DNA from: Ciona savignyi
Lineage: Eukaryota > Chordata > Ascidiacea > Phlebobranchia > Cionidae
DNA length: 64,000 bases
Direction: 5' to 3'
NCBI GenBank assembly: GCA_000149265.1
Contig: CH003106.1
Location: 524,988 to 588,987 of the forward strand
How positions within the stretch are numbered: the first letter of the stretch is position 1; every line of letters begins with the position of its first letter. The notes below the pieces were generated by a model. It saw nothing but the letters and a program-made list of their open reading frames with translations, searched no databases and was not told the DNA's origin. The position numbers were made by a program, and so were the translations under genes. This document shows, one piece after another, positions 46,136-57,239 of this stretch.

Positions 46136-49100
46136 ATGAAGGCGGTAACTAAGATAGATGGTGGCTGGGGTTGGGTTGTTGTTGCAGTTGGAATTTTCTT
46201 CGGTGCTATCAAGACAGGAGCAGAGAGATGCTTTTCAGTCTTCTATATGGACATTATGCTTGCCTATGACATTGATTATGCAACAGTATCCCAAGTACTG
46301 GGACTATTTTACGTGGGATATGCTATATCAGGTAGGTGGTTGTTTATCTGCTACATTGTTTAATTGCGCTAAATTAAGTAACTCTATAGAAAAATACAGT
46401 AGCGCTCATCTGAATTCAATGTATACCATTGTTGAATAGAAATACATGAGTAGCTCACCTGAATCCAATGTATACCATTGTTAAATAGAAATACATGAGT
46501 AGCTCACCTGAATCCAATGTATACCATTGTTAAATAGAAATACATGAGTAGCTCACCTGAATCCAATGTATACCATTGTTAAAGCTACTACCTGTGGCAT
46601 AGTATATAGCGACTTTAAGCTAAAACCGCGTTATATTTGTATACTAAAGGTGCTTTGTAACAGGGTTGTGTGCGTCGCCGCTGATCAAACGATTTGGGTT
46701 TCGTATTTGTATGATGGTATCTGGTGTCTTTACTTCTATTTCATGTATTATTGCGTCTGTGCCTGGGCCGTTTTGGAAGCTTGTTGCATTCTATGGAGTT
46801 TTCACAGGTAAAACCGCACACTTTAATACATAATGCTGAACGCTATTTCATTCGGTAAGGTAACCAGAGTTTGATTATAAACTAACATTGTAGCTAGATT
46901 TATGCTTATGTAGCAAAACTTTCATTTTTGACTATGAGCACGATCTGAAATCATTCGTTTCGGCAAATTTATCTCTTAAGAATGTGTTTATTTTGTGTTT
47001 AATTGCTGGCCTGTGGCAATGTATTTTATCGCTGAGGTTTAAATATTTAGCCAAAGCATGCTTTATACGCAAGCTGGCTTTATTTAACCGAAAAGGCAAC
47101 GTTTTAGAAAGCCATTTGATACTTCTACTTCTTAAACACCAACGTATTTACATTGTTTTCGGAAAACTAACCTTCGTAACTCTGACCTGTAAAATAGTTG
47201 GGTTAAAACGTATTTTTTTGACGAAAATGTTTTGCCAGAAATGTTTTATCAGGTTTGGGTGTTTAAAGAAAGGTATTGTAACAAGCTGTTTTTCAAGTTT
47301 CGCTAACAACGCTGGAACTACCGTACGTGCGTTAATGACGGTCAATAGTACAATTGCGCCCGCATTTCCACCGTACACCTAAATCTGTCAAGCGAATAAT
47401 ACGTTGCCGTCAGCAAGATCCGACCAACGTTCGAAATCCGATTTTGATAAATCTGATTACGGAAAACTGGAAATGACGTACATGGCATGGCGTTTCCTCA
47501 AACAGCAGAAATGTCAGTCAATCGACTAACATACGGCTGATACTAAATGAATATTAGGTACACAGAATTGGCCGGTTTTAACGCTTGTCAGGTAATTATA
47601 TAGATTTTAGTTTACATGCCACCCTTTCAAACTTACACGCTCGGTTTATAGGCCTTCTTTTTAAAAGGATTATAAATTCAAGTCGTTTTGATTAAAACTG
47701 TTGCCAGACTTTTTAGTCAACTGTCGTGATTAAATAAGAAGTCAATATTAACTGCAGGTTAACGGCGACTAAAAAGGAAATAACTTGAGATTAATTTCGT
47801 ATTTTTATAAAATTGTAAATCTAAAATTACCGACGACAAGACATATTACAAACACCCTTATATTAGATTGATGGTTTGCTAATAATGCATAAACAACTTT
47901 TTTAAACAGGATTTTTTATTGGAATCCAAGTGGTCTGTATGTTGACGGCAATCGCCCATTACTTCGACAAGAAGCTTAACTTTGCCTCTCAACTGCAGTA
48001 TATCGGGTACAGCATCGGTCCGTTTATCGCTTGTCCCTTATTTCAAGTCATGATCGATTTCTTTACGTGGAACGGAGCGCTAATGGTACACAAGATGCTT
48101 GCTTGCAAATATAAAAAAAATGTTTATGCACGCAAGCTTAAGTATTTTGCTGTATATACAGATAGTCCCTGTGTAGTTGCATAACTATAAACATTCACAT
48201 AAAATTCGTCGTTGCCTGTTTTTGAGATATGATTTCTTTCGTTTGCTATAATTTAATACCGGGGCAAAAGTTTAAGAACTAAAATTTTATTTAAATAAGT
48301 AATGAAACTGATGATTCCTATAAGAGAAATATCTCTAAAAACTTAAATGACTGATTATGTAAAATTAGATTTCGTCTTGTCTATCTATACATTGACATCA
48401 CAGTTGGTACAATTTTAGTAAAAAAAACAATTTAAATTAATAAATTATTTCGAATATTTATTTGCTTAGCTCACGTGTGTGTAGAGCATTTTCAGTCCAC
48501 GTGTATATTCGAACTTAAATTAAAAGTGCCAAGTTTTATTAAATTTTAATCTAATTTTCAGATATTGGCAGGCATCCTTTTAAACAGCATTCTAGCTGGA
48601 GCGGTTATGCGACCTGTGGTGCAGCACAATATATTATCAAGAAAGGATCTTGAGTGTCGAGAATCTGAGACCGAAATCGAAGTATTAACCTTAATTTGAT
48701 TATAATGTACATTATTATTTTGTTTGTCTATGAATTCTGAAAACTGAGGGTTTCATATTACTTAGTGACTGCAGTTAAAGAATCAATTGGAGTGTGCTGA
48801 ATTTGATGGATATTGCATTGACTTTTTTAACCAATTAAAAGAAAATAATCCATTGGGTGCAATGGACTTCCGCTATCTATTTTGCCAAAGGATATAACGG
48901 ATTGGCAGCAGGTTTTAAATAATGCCCGATATTCTGTCAATAAAGCTCTAACCGGTCCTTCGCACATTCATGATGGTGTAAAGTAAACCATCGATTCAAA
49001 ATTAAAGATACCATAAAACTATTTTAATGGGTTACGTTTTAAACCCCTGATGGGCATGTTATTGGTAATTTTCTATATATCTTGCTATCTGACGTTAACC

Positions 49101-51085
49101 ATTCGACATCATGGGTTTTGCGGCGACCAATCACAACATCGTTTTAATTGAAACTTTTATATTCGACAGAATGTCGAAGTTGAAACATGCTCGCAGAGGT
49201 TGTCCCAGCAACTTGACCTACACCTCTTCACTCAGTTGCGATTCTACGTGCTGATATTAGAGCACACCATGAATTACATTGGGATATCAGCCGCGTTTAT
49301 GTTCCTCATTCCTTTCGGAATCGAGCGTGGGTAAATGTTAAGTTTTAACGTTCGCTGTCTGAAGCGTATATTTGTTATGTTTTTAGATGCTGGTTTGAGC
49401 AGAAGCGAAGCAGCTTTTTTAACTTCTGCTGAATCTATTGGTGAAGCAATGGCAAAAATCTGGTTCATGTTTTTATTTCATCGAGTTCCCATTCGATATC
49501 AAAAGTTATTCATTGTAAGTTTTTACCCACACGAATTTTCTAACCGAAAAAATAGTTCAGTTGTTTTTTTGTTTCCATAATGTTAACATGCAGAACCTTA
49601 AATAAAAATAGGGAAAACAGCGAAAAAGCAAAGACGCAAGATATTATAAAAAAACGTTTATTCTAATAATTAATGCTTGTTGTTTTATTTATTTTATATA
49701 TCTTAAATAGAACTAATTTAACATTGACTTTACATTTATTTGTATTTTGTCAATGGCTGCGTTTTGTAACGTTAACGCAATATTTATTCTATTTACAGTG
49801 TTCACTTTACCTCGTCAACACTGTGCTCTTTGCAATTCTTCCAAACATCCAAGGCTACACCAGCTTACTAGTCAACTGCGTAGTTATCGGTTTAATGAGT
49901 GGTGGCATCGACGGTGTTTATTCTGTTCTTTGTGTTCAAATATTTGGACAAAAAAACGTTTCGTCTCTGATGGGTTATACGAACGCATTCTCTATGTGTT
50001 CCTGCTCGGTCGTTGCACTTCTAGTTGGTATGAATTATGAAGTTAATTATTTAACTAGTAATATGATAAATGATTATTTTATCTCTGTCGTTGGAAAAAA
50101 ACGCAAGAAGCGTTATCACCTGGCAATGGTCGTACTACCTTGCGCCCACAATAAGGTCACTGTACCAAACATGGTTTGTTGTATGCCTGTATGATGACGG
50201 TTATACTGCTGTTTAAGTTAACATAATTAATCATTTGGGTTTTAATATACTGAACACCGGCATGTCCGCCAGTGCGCACTAGTGTGTCTGAATACGGTCT
50301 CGGCCAAGTAGCAAGTACGGAATAGACAAAATCATCTCCCAACAAACTTAAGGTTTCAAGCTGGTGCTCTAACCTAGTGATTCCCATTCATTTTAACGCT
50401 TGGAACCGTTTAAGATTTATTAGTTTTTACTGCGGACCAGTAGAGGCAATGTTAATTATTTGTACTGTCGAATTTAGAGCCTATATCAGTCTTGGAGAAG
50501 TGCTGTTAAAACCTGCACTTACAGATAAAAACTGCCCTTACAAACTGCTCTGAATCTGTCAAAAGTATTGGTTTATCCTATATACTGTACAGAGGCACAA
50601 ATTAAACGTTATGTAGTCAACTTTTTAAACATAAACTACGTTCTTAAACTGACAGGCGATATTGTAACGTCACAAGCGACTTTTACATCACAAGTAAGCT
50701 TGTAGCATCATTAAAACAACAAACTTTTAGTACAATTGAGAGTAAGAAATCTGTTAAACACAAAATTTAAACGGAAAAATATAAGTTAAATACGGCGCTG
50801 CCCGGTACCAACTGATTCGCAAACCAGCACCGGTGTGCGAACCGGGGGGTTGGGAACCAGCTAACTAACCGATTACGCTATTCAGAGGGGGACATTCTTT
50901 TATCTAAAACACTTTTTAATCATATTTATTTTACAGGTTATATTGTTGACGTCACAGCTGATCTGTCAAACGCGTTTTATTTTGGCTCAATCACGTACGG
51001 AATAGCCAGTGTGCTGATGTTATTTTTACATTTCATAACTCAGACTCATTCCCAAAATGTTTTAGTAAAGCGGACCAATACATAG
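46136..51085 (+). CDS. SLC16-like (monocarboxylate transporter family) protein, copy 2
   Basis: Exons: 46136-46331, 46664-46807, 47910-48085, 48562-48681, 49170-49326, 49387-49514, 49799-50027, 50937-51085. 1299 bases, 432 residues, phases continuous. Nearly identical to copy 1 in exons 1-3 (same DGGWGWVVV signature; exon 3 differs at only a few bases). It is more diverged in the central loop (LSRKDLECRESETEIE) and in the last codons (VKRTNT). Introns are longer and unalike, apart from a SINE fragment shared in intron 7. As in copy 1 it is a probable proton-linked solute carrier of the plasma membrane with twelve spans; the substrate is unknown. Poly(A) signal AATAAA at 51092-51097, 7 bases after the stop. 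Strong exon 1-3 identity with dissimilar introns may point to selection or recent gene conversion of exons. Confidence 0.85.
46376..46585 (+). repeat. 49-bp tandem repeat, four copies
   Basis: The unit 'tagaaatacatgagtagctcacctgaatccaatgtataccattgttaaa' recurs at exactly 49 bp (landmark 'gtatacc' at 46421, 46470, 46519, 46568). It lies in intron 1 of the second MCT-like gene; the first copy has only one related unit. Confidence 0.95.
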
Positions 51086-52059
51086 GCTATAAATAAATAT
51101 TTTATTATATACAATATCTGTATGTTAAGTTATATTGTATAAGGAACACAATTACATGCCTTGGTGTCGCTTTGTTCAATATAAATATTTGAAATTTGCT
51201 GGAACGAAGTCTTTATCTATTTTTAAAATGCAAGAGATGTGATCGGCGAATTAATTTAATTTGTATTTTTGGTTTCATTGTTTTCAGAATTTTACATCCG
51301 TGTTCTCTATAACTGAAGGTTTAATAAACTGTTTATTAGAAGCTCTCATACCTTTTTTTTTTTTATAAATGGAAGGATGAATAATATATGTCCTGGCGTG
51401 TGGGTGAATCCACATTAAAAGATTCACACACATCTATTATCTAACCACTATCGGTGTGTTGCAACGGATTCAATATAACCAATAGGCAAATATCATTATA
51501 TTTCTAATAGCAACCATAAAGCGTAAAAGCTCAGTCAGTAGGTCGTAAGTATATATAATCTATTCTCACAGTCCTATAATTATACTTACAAGTTTAGCAT
51601 AAGCTAATTACATTGTACTAAGAATGGTCTGTGTCAGAGCACGAAATATTATTAATGTATCGTATTAATGTTGCGTTTAATGTAAAGTCGTGAACTGTAA
51701 CAGCCCGCCCTTGGCCAGAAAACTTAAAAAGTTCGTCGCAGTGGTTATAATCAATCTACTCATTCTCCAAAACAGTTGATATTTCACTTAGACACGTATA
51801 TTTTTTCCTACTGGTGCGTTGCTGGTATAAAGGTAGATTTATCTTTAATGTAAACAAAGTTTTGGATTATAATGCATGATTTTCCCTAGTTCGGATGTTT
51901 GTGAGTGTGTGGTACAGTCAAATCACGAACGTCGCTATGACGCACGTCTTTCTGCTTAATTCTAATATTTTACTGAATATACTAGTTTAGGTTCATATCT
52001 GTATCTAATATTATGAGTAAGTGATTTTACTTACTATGCTGCGGGGTGAAAGTGTTAAA
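51086..52059. other. Intergenic region upstream of CUB-like gene G
   Basis: Bases about 51530-51720 ('cagtaggtcgtaagtatatataatctattctcac ... tgtcagagcacgaaatatta ... taaagtcgtgaactgtaacagc') recur at about 56950-57110 upstream of gene H. This marks the 5' part of the duplicated unit and probable promoter. No coding signal. Confidence 0.55.
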
Positions 52060-54628
52060 ATGCATTCCGTTCTGCTTGTGTTGGCTGTATCGATATTTCG
52101 TAAGTTTTCAATTAACTTTCCGATGAAATACCCTCTTAATATATAACTGACTATATTCGAGTGTAGATTCATGCCACGGAAAGCAAATTCAGTGCCGCGA
52201 GGATCAGTCGAAGACCATTGGAAATATGTACTATTACTACTACAGTGTATTTAATGACAATCAAGGATGTGTATGGACGTTTATACCACCAAATCCTAAC
52301 AACACATACATGCTGATGATCAACATAAACTTTCTTGACATGTTTTATGTAGCAACTGATCGATTTACTCTTCCAGATAACGGTAAGTTTTTTGCTAAAT
52401 AAATTTTATGACGCCGTATTATAGTACATATTTGCTTTTTAATATGATTTGATTGAACTATATACATTTACATTGGTAAACGAAAATGGGTGTAGGTTAC
52501 TCATATTCGTTTGGAAAGGAAAAGTGCAGGAGCCGTTATAACATGGGTGTAAGATTACCTTGTGGCCACAGAGAAGTTTTCAAATCTATCATAATGTGCT
52601 AATAATAACAATAGATATATTACTACATTTAAAAAAAAAGTTTAAGGTTTGAAAACCAGCTGTTGGCTTGCCGGCCAAGTCCGTGGGAAAGGAACTTAAT
52701 GGACTTTTCCTAAACCCGGTAGATTAATCAATTAAACTAAAGCTTGTCTAGATAAAAACTACATAACGCACTGACTACAATACTATAGGGGGGAACTGTA
52801 TATAGAGTCGAGATAATATGTTATAAAGTTTTTGTATTCTGCTGACATTTTACACGCGTAGATATGTGTGTGTGTATGTGTTTGCACGTGTGTGTGAGCA
52901 CAGGTGGGTGGGTATCCAACAATAATTTTGCAAACTTTACGTGCTTCGCTTGTGAGTTTTTTTTAACTGATCTAAATTGGAAACCGTGCTAATAACTAGG
53001 TTTGTTTTTTAAATATCGTGCTTCATGTGATTCATTCGCGCTAACCATATGACGCTACCACCATATTCCGTTACCCTATAGCTGTTCTCTTGACAGGTAC
53101 AACCCCGCGGAAAAGTAATATACGTCATATTCAATTGGGCGAGAAACGCTGTTCCTTCTATATCAGAAAAAATTCAAATTGCGAGAACGCATTTGCAATC
53201 AACGACACTGATTGCGACAAATCGATAAAAACGAGTGAGGAATGGCCACCACGCATTACCACCTCGCCAATGCATAAACTTGAAGTCAGTTTGACCTACC
53301 TTTTTTTTGAGTGCCCTTTGTATAATGCCAATACAACGTACCCCACTCCAAATGCGACATCAACACCAAGTAAGCAACCCATTTTTCTTCCACGGTTAGG
53401 GTGGCCATTTTCACTGAAAAGTGTGCAGTGAATATAATTACTCTCTTTATTGGTTAGCACCTGGATATTAACGTTACAGATTTTAGCATAATTTTTATGC
53501 ATCCACGTATGTCAATCAAAATTAACTGGACATGGTAAGTTACACCTCTACACTGGGTCCACACATACCAAAGCCGTCACACTCCTTTTTTTAAAGTTTT
53601 AGTTTTGAATTCATGATGGTTGCTTATACCGTTTTATTTTTATAATTCAGGATATTTATCGGTCGCATTAAACATTCGGCCTTACGGTCGTACTGCCGCA
53701 CTATATTGGTTCGTTCTTATTAGCTTTAAACTTCGAGCGTACGCCATTTACGAAGTAACAAACACCATTCTTTCACCCGCTATCTTGCGTGTGTATGTGA
53801 ATTCGCCCGGACGCCGGATTTCAGTACGTTGTTATTTTAACGCTATTTTTATAAACATAGATTTTGAGTATCAACTAAATCAATCACAAGCGACATACAC
53901 GACTACTCTTGTTTTGGCCATAGTTCTTGCTGTTGTGACGATTATCCTGGTTATTTGTCTGATCTTAACGATATTGCGTAAAAGGTAAGATTTAGTGGAT
54001 AACCACAAAGAGATTTTTTATTTTATTTTATTCTTATTTTGCCCTGGTATTAAATAGCAGCACAATGAAGACAGTAAATGAAGAAAGGACGGAAACTACA
54101 CACTAAAATGCAGCCCATTTTGTATTACGGTTAATTGTAGTGGAACGGTTAAAATAAGGAATAGTTATGAAACAACAGTTTTTTCTCCCCCTTACCACTT
54201 TTTAGTGTTGCCAAGTAAACACTAAAATAAAGGTTAAAACGTTAGAGGGTTATGTTGGGCTTGGGAAGAACCTTGATTTCGAGGTTCAGATTAATGTTGA
54301 AATTTTTCATACTTAAAGTGTACAGTTCCGTTCTTCTCTTCCCCGGTACCGTAAGTGTTGTCACTTGCTGCCAAGCGACGCATTTGTCCAGAGAAAATTC
54401 AATCTTCATTTGCGCAGGAAAACTGCGTCGGAGTATATCGCCCAAGCATCCGACAACGTATACATGACGGCTACGGAAAACACAACAGGACCGACAACGG
54501 CACCAACAACGGCAACAACAACGGCACCGGGAAATAATTTTTATGAACCGGTGGTACCATCAGTCGCTGCGACACCAGCATCTACCACAACCAGTGAAAT
54601 GATAAATAACGAACTGTATGTTGTTTAA
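52060..54628 (+). CDS. CUB-like type I membrane protein with tyrosine-motif tail (gene G)
   Basis: Exons: 52060-52099, 52167-52382, 53097-53369, 53861-53984, 54418-54628. 864 bases, 287 residues from ATG 52060; an in-frame ATG at 52036 would add eight residues. Signal peptide (HSVLLVLAVSIF), then a CUB-like ectodomain: GCVWTFIPPNPNNTY and MLMININFLDMFY in the first half, KRCSFYIRKNSNCENAF and EWPPRITTSPMHKLEVSLTY in the second. A Thr/Pro/Asn stalk (NATSTPS) leads to one membrane span (TLVLAIVLAVVTIILVICLI) and a basic stop. The tail carries SEYIA, DNVYMTA, NNFYEPVV and NELYVV, with a Thr-rich linker between. The acceptor at 53861 was chosen because phase and the homologous H acceptor agree. 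Likely a surface receptor or adhesion molecule; the tyrosines suggest SH2 signalling (inference). AATAAA at 54641. Confidence 0.72.
52858..52900. repeat. GT-rich microsatellite
   Basis: 'gatatgtgtgtgtgtatgtgtttgcacgtgtgtgtgag' in intron 2 of gene G; no equivalent is seen in gene H. Confidence 0.8.
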
Positions 54629-54949
54629 GACAGCGACAATAATAAATAAGATGCTTGTACATCGAATTATATGTATGACTTGTTCCAACTTCGAATTTGA
54701 AAATTTAACACGTTTCTTTGAATGGAAAACGTGATAGGGCATGCGTAGTCTTAAGAGTTGCAAATCAATCGTTTAATTTTCCGCGAAAACTTAATATGTT
54801 ATATGTGTAGATAACTATTTCTCGAATTTTTTGTTTATTTTCATTTTTTTACTTTGTCGATAACAACATAAGTTCAAATATTTTACATTTTAATCTGGGA
54901 CAAAGTTCATCAGACTCATGCAGATTAGTGGTAAAAGAAAAACTTCTTC

Positions 54950-55830
54950 AAATTTGGCAAGATGTTTAGCGAATTTCTTGTTAATGCAGGTGATTCGTTC
55001 TGTGTAATTTATGTCTTTTTGTTGTTCTTTGTACTTTATGTTTTTTTTTCGTGGTATTTATTAAAATCCGTGCATGAAGTACTTTATCTGATATTAAAAC
55101 GATTTAACTCACTTCTTGAACTACAATACCTTACCCTTTGCTTATTATTCTAAAATAATGATCATTTCATTAGGGCTCAATATAAAGGTTTAGTCAGCTC
55201 AATATAGGGAACCGCAAAAAAAACATAAGGCTGGTTTTACTAGTGCCTGTTTGTGGCCGTTTAATCCGCCGATTATAAGTCAGCCATATATAATTATGCT
55301 TTCCATACCTTACTCGTACAGGTTCACTTTAAATCAGCAATTCATTCACCTGATAGTCAGTCAGTTATTTTTTTTTATAAAATTAGTACCCTATTACTAA
55401 CAAAGAGCCGTACATTTTGTCTTTTTATTTATTTTTTATCGGCTTAGTTTCGATCTCATTATGTGTTTATTTTTAAAGCGTTTTTAGTATATACTTTTGT
55501 GCAGGTATTGGTCCCGTTAACCATTCGGCAACAATACCTTACGCCTAACGCTTTACGTCTGTTCAGGTTAATTGTTTAACGCCCACAGAGACACACTAGG
55601 CTTTACCTGGCAGGTCGGCGTTCTGCGCACTTTATGTTGGGAAAACACAACAGGTTGTATTATCATGAAGTCAAGAATCGACTGTGCAAACTCTGCGTCG
55701 ATAACTATAAACTGGGCCGCCAAGGATCAACATAACGTCGTATTATTTAAAAGCTTTTCTCCTGTATACCTTTTTTTCTTTCTACGATTCTACGCAAGGT
55801 ACAGTTCACGAACTGCCGACGTTCCTGTAC
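54950..55830 (+). pseudogene. Relic of a third CUB-like paralogue
   Basis: 54961-54991 reads like a short signal-peptide exon (MFSEFLVNAG) next to a GT. 55567-55780 follows a 3' splice-like 'ctgttcag' and contains, in shifting frames, 'ggccgccaaggatcaacataac', i.e. -WPPRINIT-, matching the EWPPRITTS motif of the second CUB exon. It is interrupted by stops in the frame needed. The same arrangement occurs at 63160-64000 after gene H, so the relic was duplicated with the G/H unit. Confidence 0.55.
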
Positions 55831-55974
55831 TAATCTCTCTTGTTTGCATTAAGTTTATGCGAACGTCAATGAAAGTACAACAGGAAGTGAGATATTCATC
55901 ACCAACGCAAAAATGCCCATATAAGACGCACAGAATACAGGTTTTTAAAGCTAAATATGGATGAATGATTCTGA

Positions 55975-56880
55975 TTATGTATGTCCCTCATTTGAACGTT
56001 CTATATAGGTTCTGGTGGAAACTTTAGCTCAATAAAACATCTTAACAGAAGTGGTATTCGAATCGCAATGAAACTTTGTCGTTTGTTATAGATATAGACC
56101 AGTGGTTCTTAACCGTTTTGGTACCGCGCCTCCCTTGCGCGATAAATGTCAGTTTACGCCCAGCATCTTAAAATACAAAGATGGGGGGCGTAAACCAAAA
56201 TACATCAGCACAATTGGTATTTCAGCTATTTGATGACATCATACTTAGTTGGTAAGGCAGGATTGTGATTATTGGCAGGCTAGCGTTTGAATGCTGTGCT
56301 CTGCATGTTTTTTCAGGGAAAGAAGAAGCGTATTTTATACATGTAAAAATATTTTTAAATATTGTAACACAACTGATCTAATGTACTTTTGATCTAGAAA
56401 AAACAAAAGCCATTTGCAGCAAAAGTTTTGCTTTTTTCGCAAAGCTCGGATTCTCAAAATTAATAAAAAATGTGTTGTAAATTTATCAAGTCTCGCGCAC
56501 CCCTAAAAAGTTTTGTACGCCCCCCTGGGGAGGCGTGTCCCCCGGTTAAGAACCACTAATATAGACTGAATGATCTAGATAAACAGAAACCAAAATTGTG
56601 GAAGATAAATTGATAATATGTACTAAATTCAGGGGAACTTCCCGAAGCCGTAAAAAACTAAAACGGAAAGTTTTAGGAATTTAGCTTACTTTTACCATCA
56701 GAGCGCTTGACAAGATGCCTAAATTAAATACATATTTAATGAAAAGTTTGTAAATCTGACACGAATATGCTTTTTTAACTGCACATTAAAAGAAGTTTGA
56801 TTTAGTAACTATGGGGCTCATGCGTTTATGTTGCAGAAACAATACAGTGGAGTTAATGTATTCTGGAATATAAAATAACA
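55975..56880 (-). repeat. Diverged 336-bp family sequence, split by a hAT insertion
   Basis: 'gaatcgcaatgaaactttgtcgtttgttat' (left) and 'tctagataaacagaaaccaaaattgtgg ... ttcaggggaacttcccgaag' (right) are adjacent in the arrays at 59-61 kb but are separated here by the 56100-56558 element. Near 56815 it also holds 'ggggctcatgcgtttatg', matching the end of the large element. Confidence 0.7.
56100..56558. mobile_element. hAT-type non-autonomous element with 8-bp target duplication
   Basis: Begins CAGTGGTTCTTAACCG and ends CGGTTAAGAACCACTA: an inverted terminal repeat, imperfect only at the last base. The direct repeat ATATAGAC flanks it (56092-56099, 56559-56566). The target was a 336-bp family repeat, so this is a nested insertion. 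No coding capacity. Confidence 0.9.
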
Positions 56881-57239
56881 TGGATCAGCTGTGCACATAT
56901 CTCACAAAAACACCCTATAGTATTTTTAATAGCAAGCGTGGGGTCAATGCTTAGACAGTAGTTAGTAAGTATATGTAATCTATTCTCACTCGCCTAGTAT
57001 ACTTACAAGTTTATTATAAGCTAATTACTTTGTACTAAAATGGTTTGTGTCATAACACGATATATTAACATATCGTTTGCATTTAATTTTAAGTCATAAA
57101 CTGTAACAGCACTCGCTTGTTCAGATAAAAATAGTCAGTCGAATATACAAGTTTAGCTTAATTTGTATCGAAAAAGATAGGTATTTTTTTACGTAATATG
57201 CTGCGGGCACGACGACTCATTTTTGGTGAAAGTGTTAAA

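Larger units (their letters stand above)
54629..57239. other. Region between CUB-like genes G and H
   Basis: Contains the poly(A) signal of gene G (54641-54646), a decayed third paralogue relic (54950-55800), a diverged 336-bp monomer piece (about 55975-56880) split by a hAT element, and the gene H upstream region that copies 51530-51720. Confidence 0.5.

Noticed and set aside
53620..53860. Longer membrane exon of CUB-like gene G
   Set aside because: The frame is open but covers a dispersed repeat, and the gene H counterpart is full of stops. An aligned acceptor at 53860/62212 gives the right phase in both genes.
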